From the NCBI GenBank assembly GCA_963774555.1, contig CAVZFL010000001.1:124001-188000 (forward strand): DNA of 64,000 nt, read 5' to 3'. Both the position numbers and the translations under genes were made by a program. Shown one piece after another: positions 35,021 through 44,522 of this stretch. Position 1 is the stretch's first letter. Every line of letters starts with the position of its first letter. This DNA comes from VRUE01 sp963774555. Lineage in GTDB: Bacteria > Actinomycetota > Thermoleophilia > Solirubrobacterales > 70-9. The notes below the pieces were generated by a model. It made no database searches. It saw only the letters and a program-made list of their open reading frames with translations, and was not told where the DNA came from.

Positions 35021-35040
35021 GGTACCCATTGCGGTACCCA
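35021..35040. promoter_or_regulatory. Arm-type integrase sites, left end
   Basis: GGTACCCATTGCGGTACCCA: two copies of GGTACCCA 12 bases apart (start to start), 85 bases inside the left att core and upstream of the integrase. The same pair with the same spacing occurs near the right end. This fits integrase arm-binding sites. Confidence 0.6.
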
Positions 35041-35123
35041 CGGGCCCAAGCTCACCCGACGGATCGGGCGAGCGGATTTGACATAGACCCTGACGATGTT
35101 CTTCGAGGCACTGGAGGTTCGAG

Positions 35124-36401
35124 ATGGAAGTTGACCTGCGAGAGACCGGCGCTCTGATCGTGCGAGCCCACAAGGGCGTGCCCTTCTACGAGGCAAAGTG
35201 GCGTGACCCGACGGGACAGCAGCGGAAGCGCAGGCTGGGCCGAGCGTGGCTCGAACCGGATCCCGAAGGAGGCTGGACGAAGCACCGCGGCCGGGTCCGC
35301 GATGGCTTCCTCGACGAGAAGCGCGCCTACCGAGAGATGAGCCGAGTGATCGCCGAGGTCGAAGCCGAGCAACAGATCGCTCCGAGGATGCGGGACGCGC
35401 GCTTCGAGGACGCCGTCGGCGTGTGGTTCGAGCACCTGGAATTCGAGAAGCGGGCCAAGCCCTCCACCCTCTCCGGCTACAGGAGCCTGCTCGCCAGGCC
35501 CGAGCAGCGACGCGACAAGCGAAATGGGGCGCGCATCATGAGGGAGTTCGGTGGCCGCAAGCTGACCACGATCACGACGGAGGATGTCCATCGCTTCTTG
35601 GGCAAGATCGATCGCGAAGGGATCAGCGCTCGCACCGTCAACGTCCATCGTCAGATCCTGCACTCCATCTTCGAGCACGCGAGGCGGGCCGACACCTTCG
35701 GGCTCCGCGACAACCCGGTGGCCGAGACCGCCAAGCGCCCCGAGGAGGGACCGCGGCCAGTCGAGACCTTTGAGCCCGAGGAGATCCGCGCCGTGGCGGA
35801 TGCAGCTCGAGCCGGCCAGCACCGCGGCCAAGGGGGCTATGAGCACTCCAACTACTCGCCGGAGACTCAGCGGGAGTGGACGCGGATCAACGAGCAGGAC
35901 GCAGCGCTCTTCCTGATCGCCGGCTGCACCGGCCTGCGACTCGGCGAGCTTCTCGCCCTGCGCTGGTCCGACATCGACCTCGAGTCCCGCATCCTCAGTG
36001 TCTCGCGATCGATGTCCGCCGGCGAGGAGTCGAGCACCAAGTCACGGCGCTCCCGTTCGGTGCCCCTGGCCGACCAGGCCGCTTCTGAGCTGAAGACGCT
36101 CCGGAAGCGTCGCTCCTTCAAAGCCCGCACCGATTACGTCTTCTGCCGACCAGACGGCGGCCCGCTCGATCGCTCCGCCATCCGCATCCGCTTCATCCGC
36201 GCTCAGGAAAGGGCCGGCATACGAGTGCGTCGCTTCCACGACCTGCGCCACAGCTTCGGCAGCCTGGCGATCCAGAAGTTCGACCTCGTCGCCGTCAAGG
36301 ACATGATGGGCCACTCCAAGCTGACTACGACCGAGCGCTACCTGCACTCGAAGCCCCGTCCCGACGATGTCGCGAAGCTGACGACGATCTTCGAGCTGTA
36401 G
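35124..36401 (+). CDS. int: Tyrosine site-specific integrase
   Basis: A 425-residue tyrosine recombinase. Catalytic residues are all present: Arg272 (TGLRLGELLALRW), the Lys in the KSRRSRSVPL hairpin, His372 and Arg375 (HDLRHSFGSL), His397 (GHSKLTTTERYLH) and Tyr406. An N-terminal arm-binding domain (GVPFYEAKWRDPTGQQRKRR) and a core-binding SAM-like domain (residues about 95-190) precede it. It lies just inside the left att site and should recombine the tRNA-Asp target. A TTGACA hexamer at 35078 could be a -35, but no good -10 follows. Confidence 0.95.
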   Translation: MEVDLRETGALIVRAHKGVPFYEAKWRDPTGQQRKRRLGRAWLEPDPEGGWTKHRGRVRDGFLDEKRAYREMSRVIAEVEAEQQIAPRMRDARFEDAVGVWFEHLEFEKRAKPSTLSGYRSLLARPEQRRDKRNGARIMREFGGRKLTTITTEDVHRFLGKIDREGISARTVNVHRQILHSIFEHARRADTFGLRDNPVAETAKRPEEGPRPVETFEPEEIRAVADAARAGQHRGQGGYEHSNYSPETQREWTRINEQDAALFLIAGCTGLRLGELLALRWSDIDLESRILSVSRSMSAGEESSTKSRRSRSVPLADQAASELKTLRKRRSFKARTDYVFCRPDGGPLDRSAIRIRFIRAQERAGIRVRRFHDLRHSFGSLAIQKFDLVAVKDMMGHSKLTTTERYLHSKPRPDDVAKLTTIFEL

Positions 36402-36445
36402 CCAACTGTCTGCGCCAACCCGCCGCCTTGCGGCAGGATTGCCCG

Positions 36446-36808
36446 ATGCCCGAGCGCCCGCCAGCAATCAAACGCCTCGACTCCCTGCTCAGCGCAGCGA
36501 TGATCGCCCACGAGGCGATCTTCGAGATGCACCGCAAGCTGATCGCGATCGACCGAGCGAACCCGGAGCAGGCGCGCCTCCTCGAAGAGTCGGCGCGGAT
36601 CGTGACGGTCGAGTTGTCGGGTTTGTCAGCCAACGCCCGCCGGCTATCGACTCAATGGAGCGAGCAAAACGTGCTAGACCCAGAGGGCGCAGCGAGAACC
36701 CTCTCGGAGTTGGAGGCCGAGCTGAATCGCATCAAACTCCCCTTCCTGTCTCTGCATAAGCGACAACGAGAGATTGCGACGCAGCTACGCTCGATGCTGG
36801 AATCGTAG
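36446..36808 (+). CDS. Small helical protein in the island, unknown function
   Basis: A 120-residue, nearly all-helical protein (AAMIAHEAIFEMHRKLIAID, LSGLSANARRLSTQW, RTLSELEAELNRIKLPFLSL) without Cys or signals. It starts 45 bases after the integrase stop and may be on the same transcript. It could be an excisionase-like or regulatory partner, but there is no HTH that is convincing. Not recognised. Confidence 0.5.
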   Translation: MPERPPAIKRLDSLLSAAMIAHEAIFEMHRKLIAIDRANPEQARLLEESARIVTVELSGLSANARRLSTQWSEQNVLDPEGAARTLSELEAELNRIKLPFLSLHKRQREIATQLRSMLES

Positions 36809-36810
36809 AG

Positions 36811-37038
36811 CTACGCCGACGCGAGCCGGGCTGTAGCTGCCTGCTCGTAGCGATCTGCCAAAGCAAGAGCTGCGTCGCGATAACCCTCGATGTCGGTCTG
36901 CGCCGCCTGAGCACGAAGCTCCTCAGCACGTGCCGAGAGCTCCCTTGGGGGCTGCTCAGTCTGCTCCAGCAGTTCCTCCATCAACTCGATTGACCAACGG
37001 TGCTCATCGGGGATGTCTGGCCAAGGGTGAGTCGGCAT
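36811..37038 (-). CDS. Small acidic helical protein, unknown function
   Basis: A 75-residue protein (MPTHPWPDIPDEHRWSIELM, then EELRAQAAQTDIEGYRDAAL) that converges with the previous gene. Acidic and helical, with no recognised family. It could be a regulatory protein of the island. Confidence 0.4.
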   Translation of the reverse strand: MPTHPWPDIPDEHRWSIELMEELLEQTEQPPRELSARAEELRAQAAQTDIEGYRDAALALADRYEQAATARLASA

Positions 37039-37145
37039 TTGAACAAGTGTAGCCCTAACGCAACCGGCTCAAAGCGGTCTTGCCAGTCGCCATAGGTTGG
37101 AGCCGGTGATCACCACCGCAGTTGTGTTTCGAAGCGATGGCCGAT

Positions 37146-38549
37146 TCAGCCGGCAGGGGCGAGAATCTCGTCCGAATAGGAGTTGGCGATCGCCGCGGCG
37201 ATCACATCGGGGTCAAGCTCTAGGTCGAGGAAGAGATTGACTTCGAGGACGGCCCGCAGCCGATTGAGCGCCAGCCAGAGGTCCCAATCGTTCAGCACGT
37301 CGTCACCCCGCTCGCCCCAGTGGGTGAGGAAGTTACGGGTATCAATTAGGCCCTGCAGGTGCTCCTTGCGCCAGCTCGACACGGGCTCAAGCGCGAAGCT
37401 GGCGCGCTCGAAGAGCTCTCGCACCCGCTGGCGCTGGCTCTGCTCGTTGGCGTAGCGCAGCCGCGTCCGGTAGTGCTCGACCTGTCGCTCCCCAGCGAGG
37501 GTGGCGAGCATCGCCTCGACGGCAACCTCGTGGACCTCAGCCTCAAATGGCGGCTCGTCAAAGAGCGAGCGGTGATATCCCTCGGCGACCGAGAGCAGGC
37601 CGAGGAGGTCGTTCTCGAGGTGGGCGTGGCGCTTGTTGAGGGTGGCGAAGAGAAGGTTGCCTGGGCCACCGAGCCGCTCACGCAGGGAGAACCAGCGGCC
37701 GAGCACCGCCGCGGCATCGGAGCCCAAGGCGGCGAGCGGCATCGGCACCCTCTCGTAGGCGCGCTCGGAAAGAGCGAGGAAATCGAGTGTGGTGCGCTCA
37801 ATCACCCGGACATCGTCGACGCTCGTGCTCGGCCGCTGATCCCCCCACCATTTGACGTAGGTCGAGGGGACGAGGACGTTCACCGAGTCGATCTCGCTGT
37901 CGGCGTGGGCGGCGAGCACGATCAGGTCGCGCAGCGGGCCAGCGAAGCGCTCTGCGAAATCGGGATAAGGCAGCGGAGGATCCAATTCGAAGCGCGCGGT
38001 GACTGCCGCTCGCTGCCGGTCGTGGACCAGCTCTCCCTGCGGCGTCGCAGTGCTCCGCTGCAAGATCAGAGTGCCGCCCGCAAGCGGCGCGCTGAAGACA
38101 TCATCGGGAAAGGGTTGGCTCGCACCCCCGCCCCCGTATAACCAAGGTTTGTTCGCCCAGTTGCGCAGGCCGCGGACACCAATCACGGCGTCGCGAACCT
38201 CAAGCTCGGTTATGTCGGTGAGGTGGGCTCCGTGAACCAGCCGATTCGACGTCAGAATCTCGCGACTGTGCCCCGCGAAAGGGTTGGCCTCGACACTGGT
38301 CGGGATGATGTCGAAGAGGGTCAGCGGCCTACCGCTGAGGGTGTGGCCGTGAAGCACCGGAATTGGGGCGAGCGGCTGCATCACGTAACCGGGACCCGGG
38401 TGCAGATCGACCACGGCGAGTTCGACGCCATCCTGCGGGACGTAACGGAGGCGGCCCTGGGCTTTTCGTCCCTCCGTCCCCTCCCCTGGCTCCCACCAGA
38501 AGCCGTCGAACTCGAACTCGCTGCCGATCTCTATCCGCTGCGTTGCGAT
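37146..38549 (-). CDS. ApeA-like HEPN protein (putative anti-phage RNase)
   Basis: About 467 residues. The N-terminal region, FEFDGFWWEPGEGTEGRKAQ then GRLRYVPQDGVELAV, matches the opening of ApeA-type proteins, and the C-terminal helices carry a HEPN RNase motif RNFLTH (R-x4-H, Arg about residue 405). ApeA has been described as a single-gene abortive phage defence. The coding pattern begins at about 38549, but the only codon there is ATC; a GTG at 38414 would lose the conserved N-terminus. So start uncertain. It is the last gene of a leftward operon with the SEC-C gene. Confidence 0.72.
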   Translation of the reverse strand: MATQRIEIGSEFEFDGFWWEPGEGTEGRKAQGRLRYVPQDGVELAVVDLHPGPGYVMQPLAPIPVLHGHTLSGRPLTLFDIIPTSVEANPFAGHSREILTSNRLVHGAHLTDITELEVRDAVIGVRGLRNWANKPWLYGGGGASQPFPDDVFSAPLAGGTLILQRSTATPQGELVHDRQRAAVTARFELDPPLPYPDFAERFAGPLRDLIVLAAHADSEIDSVNVLVPSTYVKWWGDQRPSTSVDDVRVIERTTLDFLALSERAYERVPMPLAALGSDAAAVLGRWFSLRERLGGPGNLLFATLNKRHAHLENDLLGLLSVAEGYHRSLFDEPPFEAEVHEVAVEAMLATLAGERQVEHYRTRLRYANEQSQRQRVRELFERASFALEPVSSWRKEHLQGLIDTRNFLTHWGERGDDVLNDWDLWLALNRLRAVLEVNLFLDLELDPDVIAAAIANSYSDEILAPAG

Positions 38550-38603
38550 GGCGGCAACCTAGCGCGGCCGAGCGCCTGGCCGGCACCCCACGGCTGAGGG
38601 CGT

Positions 38604-39854
38604 TCAGTGCACTTTGCCGTCAACCCCAATGTCGGGAATCTGCTCGAGGCGATCCAAGGCGTAGTTGATCGGGTGAACGAGGTAGGACGAGCGCGGAGTG
38701 GAGTCATGGGCGGGCGGCAGGCACAACCACTCTCCCCCACGCGCGAGATCGTCGCCTTGATAGTGAGGAGAGAAGTTGGTCACGTACAGCGCCTCGAAGG
38801 AAGCCGGCTCCTCGCCGGTCATCTCGGGCATCCGGCCGACCATCTTCCGCACCTCCCGCTGCCATCCCGGTTCGACTCCCGGCACGAACTCTTCGACAGG
38901 GGCGTTAACGTCGATGAAGACGAGGAAGGGCAGTCCGCCCGAATCCTTCTCCATCGCCTTCCTGATCAGATTCCGGATCCCGCGTCCGTCACCGTGGAGG
39001 GGATCGTCGGCATCGAACTCTCCGATCTCGTTGATCACCCCAGCTCGGCGGCGGCTCTTGGCCTCGACCACGATGCGCTCGCCCGAGGGTCGGTGGGTGG
39101 CGATGAACTCGCCGTGCTTTCGGTCGCGAAGCTCGTCATCGTCGAGAAACTCGATCTCGCAGTCGACCCTGGCGAAGAGCGCGGCGATAGCCAACTCGTA
39201 ACGGGCGCCCTGATAGCCGACCGGGTCGCGCAGGCGCTCTAGAAGCGCCTCGGCCAGCGGGCGGCCCGTTGCCTGTAGGAGCAGGGCGACATCCCAGGCG
39301 ACACCCCCTAGATACTGGACCGATCCACTTGGCGGAGCGCCCCAGAGGCCGTTCCCATCGCGCTCGCGCTCGCGGCTGACCCGTTCGGTCCAAGCGGCGT
39401 ACTCGCCGACGCAGCGATAGAGATAGTGCTGCTCGGCGGCTTCGAGCCCCTCCTGGCTTTCCGCCCACTCACGGCCCAAAGCTTCGCTCAGGAGCCCGAT
39501 GATGAACTCGTGGAAGGTCTGGTTGGGTGGGCGATCGGTAAAGATGCGATTGCCGATCGCCCAGACCCTGCGGCCGCCGAGCTCTGAGGGCGGGACGATG
39601 TTGATCAGCACCCCGAAGTCGCGCGCGAGGTATTCGCGAATGCCTCGCTGCCGCAGATCGATCTGCTCTTTCAACGCGAGGATCTCCGGCGAGGCTTCGT
39701 CATAGGTAAAATTTTGGACCGAGGCAGCGCGCTGACGTTCCGCTGAGGCGGCCTTTTCATCGGCTCCTTCGCAGCACTTCTTGTACTTGCGGCCGCTACC
39801 GCAGTGACACAGCTCGTTGCGCGTGGGGCGCCCTTTACCGACGTAGGTGATCAC
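38604..39854 (-). CDS. SEC-C zinc-motif protein with PD-(D/E)xK-like domain
   Basis: A 416-residue protein. The N-terminus PTRNELCHCGSGRKYKKCC (residues 10-28; Cys16, Cys18, Cys27, Cys28) is a SEC-C zinc-binding motif. The middle part ends in GYQGARYELAIAALFARVDCEIEFLD (214-239, read in parts) and IVVEAKSRRR (261-270), the acidic residue and Glu-x-Lys layout of a PD-(D/E)xK nuclease. It starts at a GTG. In the island it lies 54 bases upstream of the ApeA-like gene. A nucleic-acid-cleaving defence role is an inference. Confidence 0.65.
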   Translation of the reverse strand: MITYVGKGRPTRNELCHCGSGRKYKKCCEGADEKAASAERQRAASVQNFTYDEASPEILALKEQIDLRQRGIREYLARDFGVLINIVPPSELGGRRVWAIGNRIFTDRPPNQTFHEFIIGLLSEALGREWAESQEGLEAAEQHYLYRCVGEYAAWTERVSRERERDGNGLWGAPPSGSVQYLGGVAWDVALLLQATGRPLAEALLERLRDPVGYQGARYELAIAALFARVDCEIEFLDDDELRDRKHGEFIATHRPSGERIVVEAKSRRRAGVINEIGEFDADDPLHGDGRGIRNLIRKAMEKDSGGLPFLVFIDVNAPVEEFVPGVEPGWQREVRKMVGRMPEMTGEEPASFEALYVTNFSPHYQGDDLARGGEWLCLPPAHDSTPRSSYLVHPINYALDRLEQIPDIGVDGKVH

Positions 39855-39973
39855 CTCACCGAGTGTAGGGCGGCAACCCGGGGATCTCGTCAGGTGAAGC
39901 TGCAGCGGAGCTCGGCTGGATCAGTGTGTTGGGACAAGCCATAGTTAGCCGACAGCGCAAACTCCACGAACCA

Positions 39974-40747
39974 TCAGGCCGCCTCGCCCGCTTCGAGCGC
40001 TTGCCTCCTCGTTTCTCGAGCACGGATTCTTTCGTCCTCCTCTGCGTCGATCTCGCGCAGCCGGACACCCCGAAGGCAACCCCGTTCAACCGTCGGTGTC
40101 ATCTCATCCCCTTCGATAATCGCCGAGGTCCCCATTTCCACTTCGATGACGCGCGAGATTCCGTCGTCCTCGCTGGGGACATCCATCGTCACTTCCGCCT
40201 TGATTCGCTCGAGCTCCTCATCCCAGAGCGGCCGCACCTCCTTCCCCAACTCGATCGCAGCTACGGCAGCCAGCGTGATGTCAAAGCGCTCTTTGCCGAT
40301 AGCGATCACCACGTTGTCGCAATCCCAGCGCGAGATCAGGACCGGCGAGGCCCTTCCCGCGATCTCTTTCATGTGCTTGCCAGGGGTGTCAAGCAGGTAC
40401 TCGTCAATGTGCTCGAAGAAGTTCCTGACCTTCTTCGCGTTCGGCGCCTGCTGGTCAAACCGTCCCCGAGCTGAATCGAGTCGCTCATCATTCAGCTGAT
40501 CGGCGAGCGAGTCGGTGAAGAGCAGTAGGCGGCGGATCGCCAGTACCAGGAAGTAGATCTCGCTATGCAGTTCTGCTTCGGCGTCCGGATGCTCCTCATG
40601 CCCTTCGCCGGACGGGCTTGCATGCAGCCGATGACGATAGTTCGCATTCCTCACCCGCTCTAGCTGACGCTCTACCGTCGAGGTCCAGAGTTCTAGGCCG
40701 CTCCCCGGTCGCTGCTCGATGTCGAAGAGGTCTGCGTAGTCGGTCAT
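39974..40747 (-). CDS. HEPN-motif protein, unknown function
   Basis: A 257-residue helical protein with a candidate HEPN RNase motif RNFFEH (Arg108-His113) after a long helix (HSEIYFLVLAIRRLLLFTDS). The C-terminal part is mixed and ends in a basic/acidic helix (EEDERIRARETRRQALEAGE). It is the first gene of the leftward island group, 120 bases before the SEC-C gene. The family is not recognised; the HEPN motif alone is short and may occur by chance. Confidence 0.5.
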   Translation of the reverse strand: MTDYADLFDIEQRPGSGLELWTSTVERQLERVRNANYRHRLHASPSGEGHEEHPDAEAELHSEIYFLVLAIRRLLLFTDSLADQLNDERLDSARGRFDQQAPNAKKVRNFFEHIDEYLLDTPGKHMKEIAGRASPVLISRWDCDNVVIAIGKERFDITLAAVAAIELGKEVRPLWDEELERIKAEVTMDVPSEDDGISRVIEVEMGTSAIIEGDEMTPTVERGCLRGVRLREIDAEEDERIRARETRRQALEAGEAA

Positions 40748-40863
40748 CAAGACCAAGCTACGCCTATCAACGGACCCCTTTCGAAGACGGACGCAAGCGA
40801 AGCTTCATTAGGTAGAACACGCCACCGCGTAATCGGTCCTCCCGAGCGGTTCTCGCTGTCATG

Positions 40864-40883
40864 GGTACCCAATTTGGTACCCA
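40864..40883. promoter_or_regulatory. Arm-type integrase sites, right end
   Basis: GGTACCCAATTTGGTACCCA: the same GGTACCCA pair with a 12-base period as at the left end, 63 bases inside the right att core. The same-strand orientation at both ends and the shared spacing support integrase or excisionase arm sites. Confidence 0.6.
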
Positions 40884-40946
40884 TTAGGAACCGATCAATC
40901 GGTTACTTAGTGCGGCTTTTCCGCACTAGAATGCGGTTTGCCGTTA

Positions 40947-41020
<74 letters not shown>

Positions 41021-41056
41021 GAGGGATGGGCCAGTTGAGACCCGGGGGGCATTATC

Positions 41057-42148
41057 TCAGGGTCGCTGGATTTGGAGGCGGAAGGGTCCGCCGTGGGGGC
41101 GGGTCGAGCGGATTTGGAGGCGGAGGCGGTGCTGACCGCAGACGGTGTAGTCGAGCTGGCGACGGGGGCCGAGGCCGTGGCGGGAGCTGCGCAAGAGCCT
41201 GCCGGCACGGCTACGAAGGGCCAGTTCGTAGCCGTGCCCGCGCAGGCTGGCTGGGCGCAGGCTGACCGTTCCGTCGAGCGGCGTACGTAGGGACTCGACG
41301 GCTGCGCCCTCCCCCCTGGCCGGTACGTGCCCCGAGAGCGTGAAGCTCTTACGCCCCTGCCAGGGGTTGAGTGTGTCTTCCCGGATCGCGGTGAGGGAGG
41401 CGGCGGTCGGCCTCAGGGCCGACGCGTAGCGCCAGGCGATCGACATTTCGGGGAAGCGGTAATGGGCGAAGGCCTCGGCGAAGGCCTCGCCGGGGTCTTC
41501 GAAGTAGTGGGTGCCCTCGTCACCGGGGAAGAGGCGACCGTGGCGCTTGCCCTGGCAGACGTTCTCCAGGCTGGCCCAGCGCTCGGTGCCCCAGTCGATC
41601 GCGTCGCCGAACGGGGCCGGCATCTCGCGGTGCTGGGCGACGTGGTGGCCGTACTCATGGGCGAGGACGAAGTCCAGCGTCGCCCCCTCGCCGTCGGCTT
41701 CTTCGTAGCCGCCGATGACGATCTTGTTTTCGCCGCTGAAGTAGCACGCCTCGGCACCGAAGCCGCAGTCGAAGCCGAGCTGGAATTCGGTGTCGAGCTG
41801 GACCGTGAGCAGGTCGACCTCGTCGCCGTGGATCAGGGTGCCGATGAAGTCGGCGATCCGCTGTGGATCGGTCACCTGGCAGCTTTCGGCGCAGGCCGGG
41901 GTGACGGCGACCTCGATCGTCGCACCGGTGCCGTCGTTGATCGGGTAGCGCTGCGACGACGCGGATGCCGATATCCGCGCCGCCGCAGCACCGGGCTCGC
42001 CCAGCACGACGTCTCGCATCGGCACCGCAGGCCGCGGCACCTCGAGCGATCCCGTCGCGTCAGGACGCTTCGTCGCCGCGCCGGCCGGGGCGGCGAGAAG
42101 AAGGATCATGGCTATGCCCGCAAGCGCCCCCGCCGGGCGCCCGCTCAC
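41057..42148 (-). CDS. Secreted zincin-type metalloprotease
   Basis: A 363-residue exported protein with a signal peptide (MSGRPAGALAGIAMILLLAA). The catalytic zinc site is VLAHEYGHHVAQHRE (HExxH), and a downstream Glu in DPGEAFAEAFAHYRF is a good third ligand. Several Cys pairs (CAESCQ, CGFGAEAC) fit an extracellular protein. The C-terminal 90 residues look like a beta-rich accessory domain. The substrate is unknown. The upstream 42149-42373 gap holds no other gene. Confidence 0.75.
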   Translation of the reverse strand: MSGRPAGALAGIAMILLLAAPAGAATKRPDATGSLEVPRPAVPMRDVVLGEPGAAAARISASASSQRYPINDGTGATIEVAVTPACAESCQVTDPQRIADFIGTLIHGDEVDLLTVQLDTEFQLGFDCGFGAEACYFSGENKIVIGGYEEADGEGATLDFVLAHEYGHHVAQHREMPAPFGDAIDWGTERWASLENVCQGKRHGRLFPGDEGTHYFEDPGEAFAEAFAHYRFPEMSIAWRYASALRPTAASLTAIREDTLNPWQGRKSFTLSGHVPARGEGAAVESLRTPLDGTVSLRPASLRGHGYELALRSRAGRLLRSSRHGLGPRRQLDYTVCGQHRLRLQIRSTRPHGGPFRLQIQRP

Positions 42149-42373
42149 GGAGCAGGGCCGCAGACAGGGGTCGACGTGTACGCGAGAAGCGTCATTGAAA
42201 AAGTGGGCGTGAAGAGCACGGGGCGGAACCCTGGCGCCGCCTTGAAGCAGGCCTTCAGCTCATCGGAAAACACCGTAGCGTCCATCGCGGTACGTATGGG
42301 AAATCCCCCATACCATTGCCGTACCGAAATGCCGTTGTCATCCGTTTCCCGACCTCGCCCATACTCATCTGGA

Positions 42374-43639
42374 GTGAGGATCGCGATCGTCGGAACCGGA
42401 GTCTCGGGGCTCGTCGCCGCCCACCTGCTGCACCGCGAGAACGAGATCGTCGTCTATGAGGCCGGCGACCGGCTCGGGGGCCACTCCAACACCGTCGGGG
42501 TCGAGGACGGAGATGGCGAGCGCTGGATTGACACCGGCTTCATCGTCTTCAACGATCGCAACTACCCCAACTTCGAACGCCTGCTGACCGAGCTCGGGGT
42601 CGCCACCCAGTCGTCCCACATGGGCTTCTCGGTCTCCGACGGGCGCGGCGAGTTCGAGTACTCGGGGACGCCGCGTGGCCTCGTCGCTCGGCCCGGCAAC
42701 CTCCTCAGCCCCGCCTTCCTCGCGATGCTGCGCGACTGGCGGCGCTTCAACCGCGAGGCGCAGGCGCTGATCGGGACCAACGGAACCGCGCCCTCGCTGG
42801 GACAGTGGCTGGAGGATCAGGGCTTCTCGCGACACTTCATCGAGCGGCTGATCGTCCCCCAGGCCTCGGCTGTGTGGTCGGCCGACCCCGAGCAGATGTG
42901 GAGCTTCCCGGCCAGCTTCATGGCCGAGTTCTTCGACAACCACGGAATGTTCAGCCTGCGCGACCGGCCGCGCTGGCGCACCGTCAGCGGCGGCTCGGCC
43001 CACTACGTCGAGGCAATCTCGCGGCCCTGGCGCGACCGTGTCCGCTTGCGGGCGCCGGTGCGGCGGATCGAGCGCCTCGCCGACGGCGTGCGGGTCGCGG
43101 CCGAAGGCTGCGGGAGCGAGGACTTCGACGAGGTCGTGATCGCGACCCATTCCGACCAGGCGCTGCAGATGCTCGCCGACCCCAGCGAGGCTGAGCGCGA
43201 GATCCTCGGCGCCATCCCCTACCAGCGCAACGAGGCGGTGCTCCACACCGACGCCTCACTGCTGCCGCGGCGGCGCAGCGCCTGGGCAAGCTGGAACTTC
43301 CACCTGACCGATCGCCCGGCGGGGCGCACGACCGTCACCTACTGGATGAACAACCTGCAGCGACTGCGGGCCGAGCGCGAGTTCCTGCTCACGCTCAACC
43401 GCAGCGAGCAAATCGACCCGCGGAAGATGCTGCAGAGCTTCACCTACGAGCACCCCGTCTACACCGCCGAGGGCGTCGCGGCCCAGGCGCGCCATGCCGA
43501 GATCAGCGGCGTGCGCCGCACCCACTATTGCGGCGCCTACTGGGGCTGGGGCTTCCACGAGGACGGCGTGGTGAGCGCGATGCGTGCCTGCGAGCGGGCT
43601 GGCGCCACCGCGGCACGGCAGAAAGCGCTGGCAGCATGA
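42374..43639 (+). CDS. FAD-dependent oxidoreductase of the lipid-modification operon
   Basis: A 421-residue flavoprotein of the amine-oxidase superfamily: VRIAIVGTGVSGLVAAHLLH, YEAGDRLGGHSNTV, and the C-terminal GWGFHEDGVVSAMRA. The combination with DUF1365 and a cyclopropane-fatty-acid-synthase-like enzyme is a known conserved cluster in many bacteria. It starts at GTG 42374. It probably modifies acyl chains of membrane lipids; the exact reaction is unknown. The stop overlaps the next ATG by four bases. Confidence 0.9.
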   Translation: MRIAIVGTGVSGLVAAHLLHRENEIVVYEAGDRLGGHSNTVGVEDGDGERWIDTGFIVFNDRNYPNFERLLTELGVATQSSHMGFSVSDGRGEFEYSGTPRGLVARPGNLLSPAFLAMLRDWRRFNREAQALIGTNGTAPSLGQWLEDQGFSRHFIERLIVPQASAVWSADPEQMWSFPASFMAEFFDNHGMFSLRDRPRWRTVSGGSAHYVEAISRPWRDRVRLRAPVRRIERLADGVRVAAEGCGSEDFDEVVIATHSDQALQMLADPSEAEREILGAIPYQRNEAVLHTDASLLPRRRSAWASWNFHLTDRPAGRTTVTYWMNNLQRLRAEREFLLTLNRSEQIDPRKMLQSFTYEHPVYTAEGVAAQARHAEISGVRRTHYCGAYWGWGFHEDGVVSAMRACERAGATAARQKALAA

Positions 43640-44457
43640 GTACCTCGGCTGTCTACGAGGGCTGGGTCCGCCATCGCCGCTTCGAGCCACTCGAGCACGA
43701 GTTCCGCTACCGGCTCTTCCTCACCTACCTCGACCTCGACGAGCTGCCGTGGGTGCTCGATCGCTTCCCGCTCTGGTCGGCCCGCCGGCCCGCGGCGGCC
43801 CGCTTCCGCCGCGCCGACTTCCTCGGCGATCCCGACCGGCCGCTGGCCGAGTGCGCCCGCGACGCGGTCGAGGCCGAGACCGGCCACAGGCCCACCGGCC
43901 CCGTGCGGCTGCTCGCCAGCCTGCGCCAGCTCGGGCACGTCTTCAACCCGGTCAGCTTCTACTACTGCTTCGACGCGAGCGGTGAGAAGGTCGAGGCTGT
44001 GATCGCCGACGTCAACAACATTCCCTGGGGAGAGGGTCATCCTTATGTGTTGGCACGCGGCAATCGCCAGGGAACCGTGCTGAGAGACGAGCTCGACAAG
44101 CGACTTCACGTCTCCCCGCTGATGGGGATGGACCAGCGCTATGCCTTCGCCGCCAGCGAGCCGGGCCGTGAGCTCATCGTCCACATCGAGTCCCGCCAGG
44201 TGCAACGCGCTGACCCCCTGGCGGGGGGACAAAGCGCTGCACCCGCACCTGCCGGCAAGGCATTCGACGCGACGCTCTCGCTGCGCCGCCGCGAGCTCAG
44301 CCAGGGGCTGATGGCGAGCCTGCCGCTGCGCTACCCGGCGATGTCGCTGCAGGTCGTCGCCAAGATCTACGCCCAGGCGCTGCGGCTGCGGCTGAAGGGC
44401 GTGCGCTACTTCCCCCACCCGCAGGGGAAGCGACCGAAGGGGTTCCTGTCGCCGTAG
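43636..44457 (+). CDS. DUF1365 family protein
   Basis: A 273-residue protein with the DUF1365 pattern: VYEGWVRHRRFEPLEHEFRY, LGHVFNPVSFYYCFD, VIADVNNIPWGEGHPYVL. The family has no fixed function but always goes with the FAD oxidoreductase and the methyltransferase found around it. Overlaps the upstream gene by ATGA. Confidence 0.93.
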   Translation: MSTSAVYEGWVRHRRFEPLEHEFRYRLFLTYLDLDELPWVLDRFPLWSARRPAAARFRRADFLGDPDRPLAECARDAVEAETGHRPTGPVRLLASLRQLGHVFNPVSFYYCFDASGEKVEAVIADVNNIPWGEGHPYVLARGNRQGTVLRDELDKRLHVSPLMGMDQRYAFAASEPGRELIVHIESRQVQRADPLAGGQSAAPAPAGKAFDATLSLRRRELSQGLMASLPLRYPAMSLQVVAKIYAQALRLRLKGVRYFPHPQGKRPKGFLSP

Positions 44458-44522
44458 GGGACGGGTTCGCCCGCACCGCGGTCCGCCAGGCCCTCTCCCG
44501 CGTCGATCGCGGCCGGATCGAG

